A stretch of 64,000 bases of DNA, taken from the NCBI RefSeq assembly GCF_963576675.1, contig NC_088915.1:7135001-7199000 (forward strand), written 5' to 3'. Position numbers and translations under genes: made by a program. This document shows, one piece after another, positions 11,046 through 22,291 of this stretch; position 1 is the stretch's first letter, and every line of letters begins with the position of its first letter. The DNA is from Euphorbia lathyris. Its lineage: Eukaryota; Streptophyta; Magnoliopsida; Malpighiales; Euphorbiaceae. The notes beneath the pieces were generated by a model. The model made no database searches. It saw only the letters and a program-made list of their open reading frames with translations, and was not told the origin of the DNA.

Positions 11046-13583
11046 TCATTTCTTCTTGAATCGACCGCAGAACTCTATGGCTTTAGCCTGGGCCGCCTTA
11101 TCATACACATTCGGAGAGAATATGACCTCCGGAGGCACATCATACCCGGCAGAGTGAGCAACAGCAATGAGCATCATCCTATCCATTTTGATCAGCTTCT
11201 CCTCGCGCTGACCCGCAAGGGCACGCAGCTTGCTAGCCTCTTTCCGAGCAACCTCTAGCTCTCGTTTAAGTTTCTTATTCTCCTCGGACAGCGCGTCGGC
11301 TTGCTTGGCTCTCTCGTTAAGTTTTTCCTTCACTCGGCGAGTCCATAGGGTGGCAAACTTGAGCATAACTCTGTAAGAGCGAAGTTTCTCCACATCAAGT
11401 TTCAATTTTTTTGCCAGCTCCACTCGGCCTCCCGTCTCCACCTTGAGCTTCTCGGTCAGCACAGCAATCTCGCCCTCTCGGCGCTCCAACAGCTCCCTGG
11501 CGGTGGCTATTTTTCCATTCACCGTTTCCAGATCCTTCAGCGCATTCCGCAGACCTTGCTCCATATCACGAAACAGGTTCTCGTCATTCACACATATGTC
11601 AAAGACAGTGTTAGCATTTTGAATAGCCTGCATACAAATCGTACAACTCAGGACACGGTTGTTAGAAACAAACTTAAGCGAGAAGGTCAAGAGAGCTTAC
11701 CACACCAAGCACCGATAGGGTCTCCACGCCAAGGTTCATCTTGGTCACACCGTCCATTCGGGCAACTTCTCCGGGCACCTTTGCTACGCGAGCCATCGCC
11801 CGAGCAAGTTCAGACGTCGTCATATCGGAGTGAACCGACAAGCCCATAACATATTCCCGGAACATGGCAATCTTGACATCCATTCTTTTCATCATCTCCG
11901 GATGATCGCCTACACGATCCATCATCCCCGTTTAGAGCCGTCGCTTTCCCCACCGATATCATCTCCAGCACATATCTTTTCATTTTCCGCTCCAGCAACG
12001 GCCTTACCATTGTCTTTCTTGCGTTTCCGGGTAAGGGGCCCCTGAAGCTGATTCTCGACCTGTTCCTCTTCGACAGCCATCACCTGCGCGGTTTGCTCAG
12101 CCTCTTTCTCTACCACGGGCATCCCTTGTGGAATGTCACCAGCAGCGTCAAGGTCCTCATGCGTCGCAAGCACGCCCCCCATACTCTGAACCACTTGGTT
12201 CGCATCCTCAAGCGAAGAAAACGACGCCAGGGATCCAGAGGCAACAGCAAATGCTTCCTCTGCAGTGTCGAGGCCAACACCGAACTCATTCGGATCAAAA
12301 TCCATACTGACACGGGGATCTCCTGGACCTGGACGGCAAGAACGAACGGAAAGCTTAGACCACACATAAAATATATAGGACGAAATGAACAAAACCTACA
12401 ACCCCGACCCCTCACCTACAACAGCGACGTTCACGGAAATCGCCTCTAGTTCCGCCAACTCTCCGGCTTTGAAGTTGTACCCGCGTTTCCACTTCTCAAA
12501 GTCCGATGTTGTCCATCCGGGTAACTGGGCCATTCGCCATTGGTTCCAGATATAGTACCCGGCGGCCAGGAAGTGACACACAAGCTCGTCCATGTCTTGC
12601 TTACGATCTTTATCTGTCGGAAGCCCCTTTAAATATGTCACGAGCCGCTCCTCAAAAGGCAACTTTTCTCGAGGTTTCAGCCAACGACTGGAATCCATAG
12701 GCTCCTCGTTCCACACTACTCGAAAAGGGAAGTCGCCTTCCAGCTTACGCACCAAAAAGTAGCGGTGCCTATACTCATGAACTTTGTCCTTTAAATTGCC
12801 AATCACCTTGAACTTTTGATGCGAGAAGGTGACATGTTGCGATCGGGGCCCCTTATTTGACCGAAAAAACTCACGGAATACCAACCCAGTTGCCCGGTAT
12901 CCAGCTGATCGACATAACGAGTAGAAGGCCACCATCATCCTCCACCCATTCGGATGGATCTGACCAGGGCACAGGTCATACTCCTTTAGAACCTCCACGA
13001 AAAAAGGAAGCAGGGGCAACCGCATCCCCGATTCCAACTGCTCCTCGTAAACCTCGAGCTCGTTCATGCCGCCCGCATGATGAGCACGGATGTCTTCTTC
13101 GAGCGCAACTAGCTCGTATGGCTTCCCCAATCGATACACCGCGGAGATAGGAGCTAAGTCCGCGGAGACAATAATACTGTGCGCATCGTCCACCGAAAAA
13201 GATTTCGGTCTTTTTGGCCACTCTACTCCCTCAAACCGCCGACCATCAACACTAGTGACCCCCGCATCACGCGTCCATACCCTCTGGTGCATTTCCTCGT
13301 AAATCGAGGCCAGGGGAAGCTCTTCGATTATCAAACCCTCTGGTACTACAACCACTACCTCAAGAACACCAGCAACAATTCCTCCTAACGGCCGCTCGAC
13401 ACTAGGCGGCGCACGCTCCACGATTTTCTTTCTCTTTCTTGCAGCAGAAAAACTCTCATCTCCCGTGTTCGCCCGCCTTTTTCGCTTTACGACCCGCGTC
13501 CGTGAAGCGTCGCGCAGTGTAAAATCACCCGGTGTCACTGGCGGCAGTCTTCTCAGGGCTCCCCGTGAAGAACCCTCTGACAT
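11046..13583 (-). pseudogene. Antisense gene 1 of element 1, three exons, one frameshift
   Basis: Three exons opposite to gag-pol: 13583-12416, 12328-11701 and 11627-11046. Introns of 87 and 73 bases have GT-AG ends (TGTAG/GTGAG donor, GTCCAG acceptor; GTG/GTAAGC donor, ATGCAG acceptor) and element 2 splices at the same places. Exon 1 begins MSEGSSRG, has a basic KRKRR stretch, then a conserved globular region (LPPFFVEVLKEY-like, CPGQIHPNGWRMMVAF, AAGYYIWNQWRMAQL) resembling what I remember as the plant 'putative gypsy type transposon' domain (PF04195). Exon 2 is acidic with an RKRKKD basic patch. Exon 3 is a long charged coiled coil ending EFCGRFKKK. Exon 2 changes frame near 11925-11935, so this copy is probably defective, although exons 1 and 3 are open. 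The function is unknown. Confidence 0.78.
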
Positions 13584-13863
13584 ACTCCCCCTCCCCAGCA
13601 AAAACAAATAAACAAAAGAGCTAAAGATAGAAGAAATAAGAGGTACGACTGACCTCACAAAGGTTACGACAAGCGTCGTAGTGAATCTTTAGCAGAGCTC
13701 CGTCAACTAATATGCCCGGTGCCTAGCAAGCGCGAGTAAACGGCAGAACACCGATGGAAATATCGGCAGGAAACAGCGGCTCCAAAGGAAAAGCGAGACG
13801 GTCAAATCACACAAGGGAAAGAAATTTTGGCGAAATAAGACGAGAAAAAGGGCCTCCCCTTGC

Positions 13864-13896
13864 ATTTTATATCCAACCAAGAATGGAGGCGCCGGC
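13864..13896 (-). promoter_or_regulatory. Promoter of antisense gene 1, element 1
   Basis: On the - strand a GCCGGCGCCT box (13896-13887) precedes TATAAAAT (13871-13864) by 15 bases. Element 2 has GCCGGCGCCT (38745-38754) 14 bases before TATAAATA (38769-38776). Surrounding sequence differs, so box and spacing look selected. The start codon is about 280 bases downstream, and a 5' UTR intron is possible. Confidence 0.7.
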
Positions 13897-14108
13897 AAAG
13901 CACGATATTCAAGATCTTTTGACGGCGCGTGCAGGAGCATTTAATGAAGGGGCAATAAATGGCGTGCTAAAACCCACAAGCGCATGCATCAATCTGAAGG
14001 GTCTCTATTAGGAAATCGGGCACCTTTGCATACAGCTGTCAACCATTCGTTACAAGAGAATAACCCCCTGAACTCCTCGTCTCCTCGCATGCAATACTCA
14101 GCTAACAT

Positions 14109-14120
14109 AGCCGGGGGGGA
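14109..14120 (+). promoter_or_regulatory. Polypurine tract of element 1
   Basis: AGCCGGGGGGGA followed by CTACT immediately before the 3' LTR. Element 2 has the same purine run and CTACT on the - strand (about 38511-38523). This is the plus-strand primer position in LTR elements. Confidence 0.8.
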
Positions 14121-14125
14121 CTACT

Positions 14126-14426
14126 TGAGTCGGAATGTCACTTAGGCCCAAGAGGCCCAGCGATGTCCGACCAGCGAATGGGCCAGGACAACAGAAGGCC
14201 CACAGGCCCAAGTCAATCCGCTATAAATACACCAAAGAAGGAAGAAGAGTAGATCGGGTAACTAATTTCCTACCTCACCCTCATTTGATTAGAATACTCT
14301 CTTGAATCACTAACTGTCTTAATCTTCGGAGTATCCGCAGGGACCATTCCCCACGCAGAGACGACTCCCGAAGAAGCCAGACCCTCCCTACGAAGACCCA
14401 GATCACTGTTCCGCATTCCCAGATTA
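14126..14426 (+). repeat. 3' LTR of Gypsy element 1
   Basis: Begins TGAGTCGGAATGTC and ends CATTCCCAGATTA, then the ATTAA target duplication. It is the same length as the 5' LTR, with about 16 substitutions and no indel seen. Confidence 0.93.
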
Positions 14427-14755
14427 ATTAATATATATTAATTATTTATTACATCATCCGGTTCAACCAATCTGAGTCATTTAGTTGAATCAAATGACTT
14501 CTAGTCTAATTATAAATTCGGTTCGATATCCGATCCGGTTCTGAAAACATTGGTATAAATCCAACGTGAATAATCAAATTCAATTTTTAGTCATTAGTAT
14601 TTCTAAAAATTAAGCACGGGCTAATTTATATAGATAAGAGAAATACTTGGCCGATTTTCGTTGAGGGTGTACGGAGAATCTATGAGAATAGCTGTTACTT
14701 TATCAAATCGAAAATTTCCACGACATATTATTATAGAAATTGCAAGAAAATAATC

Positions 14756-15528
14756 ATGGTTATCAAAACCGGACCGGTCAAAGAATCGGAAAGGACAAAG
14801 GGTCAAGGGTTAGAGGTTCAATCGGGGTTTAACCGAGGTTCAACCGGTATTAACAAAAAAATAATATTTTATCCATATTTTAACTTATAAAAATTATATA
14901 AATAAAATTAAAAATATTAAATTATAAATCCAATCATAAATTAAAAATATAATAAAAATTTAATTTATAAAAAGACTAAAAAATATAAATTACATATTTT
15001 TTAAAATTAAATTTAATATTATTATTAACATAACATATAAGTATAATAAAATAGTTATTATATAATTTTTTAGAGTTTTAAATTTTATTTTATGAAATAT
15101 TTAAATATTAATAAAATATTATGAGTATTCAAATGATAAAATAATGTTCGTATAATATTTATAGAAATATAAAAAATTTAATAAATAAATAATATTTTAA
15201 ATATTTACTTTTTATAATAATTATATATATCTATATTGTTAAGATTAAATACAAGTTAATAAGTGGTCTAGTGGTTAAGCAGTTATTTCTTATTTAAAAG
15301 TCCTATGTTCAAATCCCTGGAAAAGCAATTTTTTTTTTATTGAGTATAAAATGTAACCCGATCAGCCCGATTAACCGTGACCGGTTCAGACGGATCATGG
15401 TTCAACCGACCGGATCAGATGGTTCTGGCCGGTTTTCAAGCATTTAAAAACCGAACCACCTCCGGTCTGAAATGATGACCGGTTCCGATCGAACCGGGGC
15501 GGTCCGGTTCGGTTCTCAAAACCATAAA
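14756..15528. mobile_element. AACCGGACCGG-type TIR element, intact copy
   Basis: Left end ATGGTTATCAAAACCGGACC and right end, reverse complemented, ATGGTTTTGAGAACCGAACC form about 22-bp terminal inverted repeats with CCGG-rich subterminal DNA on both sides. The interior is strongly AT-rich with no transposase. Flanking AAAATAAT occurs on both sides, suggesting an 8-bp duplication, but the register is uncertain. Confidence 0.65.
15256..15345 (+). repeat. tRNA-like (SINE-type) segment with pol III boxes
   Basis: TGGTCTAGTGG (15264-15274) fits an A box and GTTCAAATCCC (15307-15317) a B box, 43 bases apart, followed by a T run. It cannot fold as an intact tRNA by inspection. It lies inside the TIR element 14756-15528. 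Confidence 0.5.
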
Positions 15529-15957
15529 AATAATAGTAATAATTTTTATTTTCTTTTTGGAAAAACTAATAATTTAATTATATGGTTAGTGATTTCGGCT
15601 ATTTGCTGTATACTACTGTCCGACAATAATAAATAATAAAATTTAATATTATTCTTCGTTGTTGCTGTGGTTTTTTGTTTTTCTGCTCAAAATTTTCAAA
15701 TATTTACCTTTATCTATAAAAGAAAAAATGATGGCTTTTAAGAAAAAACAAATCACTTTTTACTTTTTAAGTTACTTATTTGAATTAGGCTATTTATCCT
15801 TAATTATGAAGACAAATACTTTACTAGAAACTCATTTCAATAATTTCTTTTCTTAAATCATATTATAAATTCAAAACAGATAAATAATGAATAGAAATTG
15901 ATGCTCAAAGTATATCTCTTAGAATGATTTTATTAAGATAAAAAACTTCTGTCTCAC
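15529..15957. other. AT-rich interval, no gene seen
   Basis: Contains only a short lysine/leucine-rich frame of low complexity (15659-15856) without any recognisable feature, so I regard it as chance. Confidence 0.45.
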
Positions 15958-16523
15958 GTAGACCTGGGCATGGATCGCGGGCCGGGTATATCGGGCTTTT
16001 AATAAAGCCTGACGAGCCCAAGCCCAACCCAGCCCGTAAGAAATTTAGTCGGGCTCGGGCTGGGCTCGGACCTAAGATCTGAATCCCAAGTCCGTTCGCC
16101 CAAATCCATCTGTATATTAAAAAAAAAAATTAAAGTCATAAATTTACTAATTAAATCTAAAAAGCAATTAAATAAAAAAAACATACAATAATGATCACAT
16201 CATTTTCTTTTCTTTGTGGCAGTATGATTTTTTTTTTCTGGAAGTATTTATATTTATATTTATCACAATATAATTTATGTTTATAAAAGATATATTATAA
16301 TTTATATTTATATAATATAATTTATAATTTATATATACATATATATATCGAGCCGGGTCGGGCCGATGTAAAATTAGTAAAGCCCAAGCCCGCCCAGATT
16401 TGGCGGGCTTATACGGGCTTGGGCCGGGCCGAGTCTGCCAATATTTTTATGTGTTCAAGCCTGGCTAAATGGGCCTGGTCCTGGGCGGGCCGGACGAGCT
16501 CGCCGGCCCATGTCCAGGTCTAC
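15958..16523. mobile_element. GTAGACCTGG-type TIR element
   Basis: The left end GTAGACCTGGGCATG is mirrored by CATGTCCAGGTCTAC at the right end. Subterminal arms are GC-rich with repeated GGGC/GCCC words (CGGGCTT, AGCCCAAGCCC), and the centre is AT-rich. CTCAC flanks both sides and may be part of the target duplication. It looks like a common plant hAT- or Mutator-type MITE and is non-coding. Confidence 0.6.
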
Positions 16524-16739
16524 TCACATTACTATTTTGGGAGTATTTTACAAGCATTTAATAATTTATTTGAGGAAAGGTTCTCTCATGTATAAGGGTA
16601 CAAATCAAACTCCAATAGATTTGGGGATGCACTCAGTCCCTATTTGGATGTTCTTTAATTCAGTTCAGCACAGTTTCTTAACAGTGATTAGGTCACTCGT
16701 GCCTTCGTAATCTTTAAAAGTCGATATATGGAACCTCCT

Positions 16740-17516
16740 AGGCGTTAAGTGGCACAAGATAGCCACAGATAGTGGGCTGCAAGTATTTGTTACCTCTGGT
16801 AGTCCTGTCTAGATGTTATTTCATATATTTCTTGCTTGTTGAGGGGCTCATATCCTGCTTCTTCCACTGGATTCCTCTTATGCTCAAGCTTGTCCTTTGT
16901 CGAGCAGCGATTTTGTGGCTCACGCTTCTCTTATCCTCCCTTTCCCTAGAATGGTGCCTGTGTTCCACCACTTGTTGCCGCTCTAGCTCCTTTTGCCTTC
17001 AGATCTTGGGCGTCATATCTCAGTGAGAGTGATTGTCCTTATGTCCTAACACTGAACCATGATGCATAATGTTATCTAGACGATGCCCGAATGGGCTGCG
17101 AGATCTTGAGTGCCTTTTCTCCACTAATGAACTCCTTACATAGCAGTGACAATGTCTCAGAGAATGACGTCCTATTGTGGAGTAACTCTCACGATGAGCT
17201 CGTTAGATGGCTTCCTGTGTTATGTGCAACTTTTCTTTCATCTTCGTCATCTCCACCGCAATGCTTCGCCCTCATTCCATCCATATCCTTCTGAACGTAA
17301 GTGATATTATGGTTAAATTGTTGGCTAATATCATCAATGAACTACTGGTGTTAAGGATCTAAAGGTTTTTGGTGGTGTAAGTCGTGAGAGACCTGTAGAG
17401 AATCTGCATGAGATTTCGTCGCCTCTTGCTCCTAGATAACCGGAGCTTGAGCCCGACTAGTTGTAGCTATATGCGTTGTGCTAGTAATTTGATTCATTGG
17501 TTGCTTGGATTTTGAT
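16740..17516 (-). pseudogene. Degenerate internal 5' part of a third Gypsy element
   Basis: Lies directly inside the PBS at 17517-17533 on the - strand, where the leader and gag of a Tat-like element should be. Frames are heavily broken and I could not match individual Gag residues to elements 1 and 2. The call rests on position next to PBS and LTR. Confidence 0.4.
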
Positions 17517-17533
17517 CCACGCTCACTGCACCA
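17517..17533 (-). promoter_or_regulatory. PBS of a third, truncated Gypsy element
   Basis: On the - strand TGGTGCAGTGAGCGTGG differs from the PBS of elements 1 and 2 at one base and is again separated by two bases from an LTR end reading GGATATTA. This shows a third family member in the window. Confidence 0.65.
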
Positions 17534-17535
17534 AT

Positions 17536-17940
17536 TAATATCCGTCAATATGTATAGTCTTCTAGTAACCTCACGGATAACCTGAAAAGGATTAACAATA
17601 GGTGAGAAAGGGGTCGAAGTCCGTCGAACTCGCTCTGATGCCTAAGTTAGCAAGTGTTTTAAGAGGGTTGAAAATAATAAGAATATTGGTGGTCGTGAAC
17701 ATACCTCTTTAGGGTGCCTCACCTTTTTATATATAGTGGAATCAAGGGAAGTTGTTGTAATCTTGAGAAATGTGTGCCCTAATGACTCATCAGGCATGTG
17801 TCGTACTCCGATTGGTCATAAGAACCCCTGAACGTTATAACATCGGTGGCATGCCGTGTCATATGGCAGCCGTCCTTTGTCTAACCGTCTTACAAGATCT
17901 AATAACTTCCCTTTCTTCATTGTATTGATTTGGACCGAAC
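17536..17940 (-). repeat. Degenerate LTR of the third Gypsy element
   Basis: It starts on the + strand at TAATATCCG, two bases beyond the PBS, and contains a TATATATAAAAAGG-type box on the - strand near 17727-17740. The outer boundary could not be fixed because no partner LTR was found, so the right coordinate is approximate. Confidence 0.45.
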
Positions 17941-18425
17941 GGTAGATATTGATCCACGCGACCGGATGGTATTCTTAGTATCTTCAGGGGATATTCTTTG
18001 ATTGAGATTGTATAATTCTTATTCCATTGTGAGTTATCTGAATTAGAGGAAGATATATATCCACGTGTTAAGGATATTCTCTAGGAATATATTAATGAAT
18101 ATTCCTTATATTAATGAATATTCCTTAGAGTATCAATATGTAACAAATAAAATTAAATATTAGAAATTTACTTGAAAATGATTGTGGTAGTATGTTTGAG
18201 TAGAAATTAATCTAATAAGTGAAATCATCTAGACTATTAATTGAACAAAATACTAGTGTGATAACATGTTATAAATTATGAATTATAAAGTGATTATAAC
18301 TATATAAAGATTAATATAGTGAAGAAAATACTAAGAATATAAACTTCTTAATATTGGTGCACCATATGAATGAGGGAGATAAGCTTTATTTATACTAGTA
18401 GACTTACAAAATAAATAATTATAAT
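17941..18425. other. AT-rich interval with a short tandem duplication
   Basis: No gene seen. At about 18089-18129 a 20-bp AT-rich unit (TATTAATGAATATTCCTTA) is present twice in tandem. Confidence 0.5.
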
Positions 18426-19021
18426 TAGAGGTGATAAAAGTATATACGCCCCGATTACATGATACGAAATTGACATACACAATTTTAGTGTTTGGATTTA
18501 GCTTAGTAAGTAATGTGTCATTTTTTGGTTGACATGAATCTGACACACAAATTTTTGGGTTAGGTTAGGGGTTGATATGCTAACCCGAAAACGACACGAA
18601 ATGATACGAATATTTAAAATTATTGGTATATTGTCTCGTGTTTTTATGTCACTTTATTAATAAAGATAATAAAATTATAATTATTACTTGCAAATATAAT
18701 TTGAACCCCCTAAATTGTTATAAATATATATTACATGACTCCCTAACATTGATATTAACGGTTTTTTCGATGGTTAATGTTAACATACTAATCTAAAAAT
18801 GATAAAGTATTTAAAAAAAAAGTAACGTATCTTTTTATATTTTTAAATTTTATCATTAATACATATGCATAATAAAGTTACATGTAATCCAAAAACACGA
18901 CATGAGACCTGAACAAGTTAACACGATTATGACACAAACGAATTTGGGTTGAGTTTGAGTTTACTCTTTTTAACACGAATACAAAAATAACACGACTCGA
19001 ACACGATAATTGCCAGGTCTA
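18426..19021. mobile_element. TAGAGGTG...CAGGTCTA TIR element
   Basis: Ends TAGAGGTG and CAGGTCTA (reverse complement TAGACCTG), with ACACGA-rich subterminal motifs typical of a common plant non-autonomous DNA element. The centre is AT-rich. No coding sequence. Confidence 0.5.
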
Positions 19022-19675
19022 GTTCTAATTCCATTAATCATATCATATGCATAATTAATACATGTTTAATTGATGGTAGACATCCAATTAATGTAATGGA
19101 CCTCTATTAAATGATTATTTTTTTAATTGTATTTCATAACATAATTAAAGTTTATATCTCAAAACATGGATTTGAATATATGTATATATATTGAATTAAT
19201 GGTGTCATTAATTAGATGAAATTATTATAGACAAATATAAGTGAACATCAAATAATAAAAATATTTATATAGTGGGGTATACATATATATAAGGGAGTTT
19301 AGCATAATTTGTCTCCTACCAAATAATTAAAATGCATGAACAATTCTCTTAAATATAATGATCATATCATTACTAGCTAGTGTATATATAATTTAATTTT
19401 GTGACAGATAATATTTATGTGTTTAATTTAAAGCCACTATAAATTTGCATAATAAATTACCAAAAAATATATATTTAAAATATGATTAGGTGTTTATTTG
19501 ATTTTCATTTTTATAATTTTCTTTAGAAAAAAAACAATACATTTAGATTTAAGTAATTAAAAACTACAATATAAAAGTACATCACATGAGCTTAAACATA
19601 CATCTTCAATCTCGTAGATCGTGATAAAATAATGATAGACAGTGCTTGAAACTGTCTTTAACACAACATTGGGAA
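19022..19675. other. AT-rich interval, nothing recognised
   Basis: Long AT-rich DNA without reading frames or clear repeats. Confidence 0.45.
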
Positions 19676-20166
19676 CAGTGGCGAATACATGTTGGAGGGA
19701 AAAATTTTACACGTGGCCTGTAATTTTTTTTTTTTTTTGGCTAAATCGAGCTTGTTCAAATATTTCTCATATGTATACGTGTTATAATCTGGGTGGTCAA
19801 GAACCAACTTTTAAGTACCAATATAAAACTTCTCAAAATTAAGCTACATTGTGTTTTAGATTCTTAACATGTAAATTTTTTTTGTGTCTAATAGAAAAAA
19901 TCGGATTTAAAAATTTTGGATTCAAAAAAGGCTTAGTAGGCCAAAAGATTTAGAAATTTGGAGTTAATTAGGAGGGCGTAACAAGAAAAAAAATCAGAAC
20001 TTTGGATTTAGGGGAGGCTTAAGAAGCAAACAAAATTAGAATTTTAGAGACATGGGGCCGGAACCACCACAATCTCAAATTTTGTGGAGACAGAAGGGTC
20101 GAAACTACTTGTTGTATGGTGGTTCCGGCGGCCGGAAGGGACCGGACCCTCATGTATCCGCCCCTG
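19676..20166. mobile_element. AGTGGCGAATACATG-type TIR element with inner palindrome
   Basis: Left CAGTGGCGAATACATG pairs with right CATGTATCCGCCCCTG. Inside, CCGGAACCACCAC (20058-20070) and GGTGGTTCCGG (20118-20128) form a second inverted repeat around TTTGTGGAGACAGAAGG. Non-coding. Similar GTGGCGGATCC-type ends occur in the IQM1 5' UTR intron. Confidence 0.5.
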
Positions 20167-20715
20167 GTCGGATAACAAATTCCACCCAGAATCGACTCCG
20201 GAGAGTTTTTCTTTAAAAATGAATTCATAATTTTTCAATGAGCCATATTTATGTGATAGTACGTAGACAAAACTCTTCTGTTTTTCCATAAAGAAATACA
20301 TGATAACACTCATATAGGGAGACAAACTACAATCACCCGTATAGAGAGAAATAAAAGAAATAAGAAAACTTCAAATAAAAGAGAACTTATCAAACCTACA
20401 TAATAGTATATTGATTAAAAAAATTTATTCAATAAGAAAAAACCAAAGTAAAATAAAGAATGGACCTATCTTTCGGTTAAAAGCTGGAAAAAAAGCTTCC
20501 CAAAACTTGGATAAAAAATATTTACCGAATTAAAAAAGATTAATCTCTAATTCTATTAAAAAAATATGAAATATTTTCTTTCGAATAGACTGATATGCAA
20601 TATACAGAATAATGAACAAAATATATGTATTTTATAATAATATCAGAAATTGATCCAACTTGCCCATTTTAGGAGTAAAAATTGCTATTATCTGCGAACA
20701 ACATTATAGATAAAA
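20167..20715. other. AT-rich interval, nothing recognised
   Basis: No coding or RNA feature identified. Confidence 0.4.
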
Positions 20716-21256
20716 TTAGGAGTAAGAATTCGGTTTGAATACTATCTGAACCGAACCAAACTGAAATATACTCTATTTTCAAAATCGAATCGAATAAGGT
20801 TGATAACCGAATATTACCAAACCAAAAATTTCTTGTTCGATTCGGTTACCGACCGAATAACCGGAACTCATAATATTTTATTTCTTGTATATTTTTGTTT
20901 CATTGATTTTCAAATAATCTACCAGTATAAAAAATTATAATGGAAGAAATTAAACACCACTAAACCAAAATTTATATATGTAAAAATAAAATTATATATT
21001 TTAAGGGTTGGACTTTATATTTTATAAATTATTTATATATATAGAAAGATAAAATTATATTTATATATTAAGTTCAGTTTAGTTATGGATTACACTAACA
21101 TATTTTTCACTAACCAAACCGATAACCGATTACTAAACTAAGATAAAATTAGAACCGAACCGAACCGAACCAAAATATTAAAATAACCGAACCAAACTAA
21201 GATTTCAGTTTGGTTATCGGTTTGATAATCGATATCGGTTATTTTACTCATCTCTA
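20716..21256. mobile_element. TAGAGATGAGTAA-type TIR element with GAACCGAACC motifs
   Basis: The right end, reverse complemented, reads TTAGAGATGAGTAAAATAACC; the left end reads ATTAGGAGTAAGAATTCGG. Both subterminal regions hold repeated ACCGAAC words. It is a non-autonomous plant repeat by appearance, with an AT-rich interior. Confidence 0.5.
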
Positions 21257-21680
21257 AATAAAATTGTATTATTTTAGACATTAAAAATATAATTACTATT
21301 TACGGTTATTGTTAGAGGTATTTTTACACATTATCGGTTGTTATTAATTAAGCCATCAAATCAAAGTCTTTTTTCCTTAATCCTTATGGAATATTCAAGT
21401 CAACTTGTGGGTCATGTAAGTGGGGAAGAAGGCATGAAAGTTTCAATTCAATAGCTCTTGAGCTTTCATTTTCCACAAATAAATAAATAAATAAATAAAA
21501 GTTTCAACGACTCATGTCCATCCAAAAAGAGTCCACGTGTGCAAATACATCATCTTCCTAACTTAAATAAAACCTATTTTATTTAATTAATGAAAATAAA
21601 CTATAAATTCTCAATTTCTCATTAATTGTCAAACACACAAAAGATAAATATAATTAAATTGTAAAATTAAAATCATCTAC
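21257..21680. repeat. AT-rich interval with (AAAT)n microsatellite
   Basis: A run of about six AAAT units lies at 21477-21500. The rest is AT-rich without recognised features. Confidence 0.6.
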
Positions 21681-21898
21681 CAACTAAGATTGATTTGAGT
21701 GGTTAAGGGTTTCAAATCGCTTAAATTAAATATCGAGTTCGAGTCATGTGAAACATTACTTGATATCCCTGATTCAGATAAAGTTGAATGATAATATTGA
21801 TAAGTCATGTGAAGCATTACTTGATATCCCTCATTCGGATAATGTTGAACGATTATACGGGACATGGCTTAAAGCTCACATAAGAAGAAAAAAAAAAT
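21681..21898 (+). mobile_element. tRNA-derived SINE-like element, copy 1
   Basis: GAGTGGTTAAGGG (about 21698-21710) resembles an A box and GAGTTCGAGTC (21735-21745) a B box. The 3' part holds a tandem duplication of about 60 bp beginning GTCATGTGAARCATTACTTG, and the end is A-rich. The head matches 27362-27420, so it is a dispersed family. Confidence 0.55.
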
Positions 21899-22291
21899 AA
21901 TCAACCAACGTCACGGTGGCTACTATCATCGCCGATGGCGATTATGCTTCCGGTCAATGATGAAAATCCGCAATAGATATCAATCCCAATTTTTGGGTCA
22001 TAGTCTAAGGGAGATGTTTCAACTAAGCAGGGCATTGAAGGGGGAGGTGAGAAATTAAGGAGTGTGACAGAATTAATTCAAATGCTGGAATGTTAAATGT
22101 ACTTGAGGAGGGGCTGATAATAAATGAGAGAAAAGAAGACGACAAGATGAAGGGTTGGGTCAGACGTTGGGTGGGCTTAGAACTGGTAACAACAACCCAA
22201 TGTATTTTGATGGACAAGTGGATAATGCAAAGAACGACAATTCAAAAAATGGGATATTGACGGGTTCTAGTTCCCAGGCCCGACAGACACC
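21899..22291. other. No gene seen
   Basis: Only short low-content frames. The right end abuts a LINE fragment, so this may be its 5' leader. Confidence 0.35.

Larger units (their letters stand above)
3243..14426 (+). mobile_element. Complete Ty3/Gypsy (Tat-like) retrotransposon, element 1
   Basis: An 11.2-kb element bounded by two 301-bp LTRs and a perfect 5-bp target duplication ATTAA (3238-3242 and 14427-14431). Internal order: PBS at 3546-3562, gag-pol 3593-8924, tandem repeats 8970-9830, antisense gene 2 at 10081-10776, antisense gene 1 at 11046-13583, polypurine tract near 14109-14120. Integrase follows RNase H (Gypsy order). Two successive RNase H-like regions and a long 3' part with antisense genes match the plant Tat lineage. 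By eye I count about 16 differences between the LTRs (about 5%), so the insertion is not recent. Both LTRs end in TTA, not CA, and each is placed by the target duplication and the 2-base gap to the PBS. Confidence 0.92.
2896..14553. mobile_element. AACCGGACC-type TIR element split by Gypsy element 1
   Basis: Left of Gypsy element 1 the DNA reads AATGTTGCTAGAACCGGACC, and right of it, at about 14533-14553, the reverse complement begins CCAATGTTTTCAGAACCGGA. Removing element 1 and one target duplication leaves a TIR element of roughly 470 bp. The same terminal sequence family bounds 14756-15528. No transposase is present, so it was non-autonomous. Confidence 0.6.

Noticed and set aside
16772..17294. 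Two hydrophobic frames that could suggest a small membrane protein gene
   Set aside because: They lie in the inner 5' part of the third Gypsy remnant, opposite to its coding direction, with no recognisable motif.
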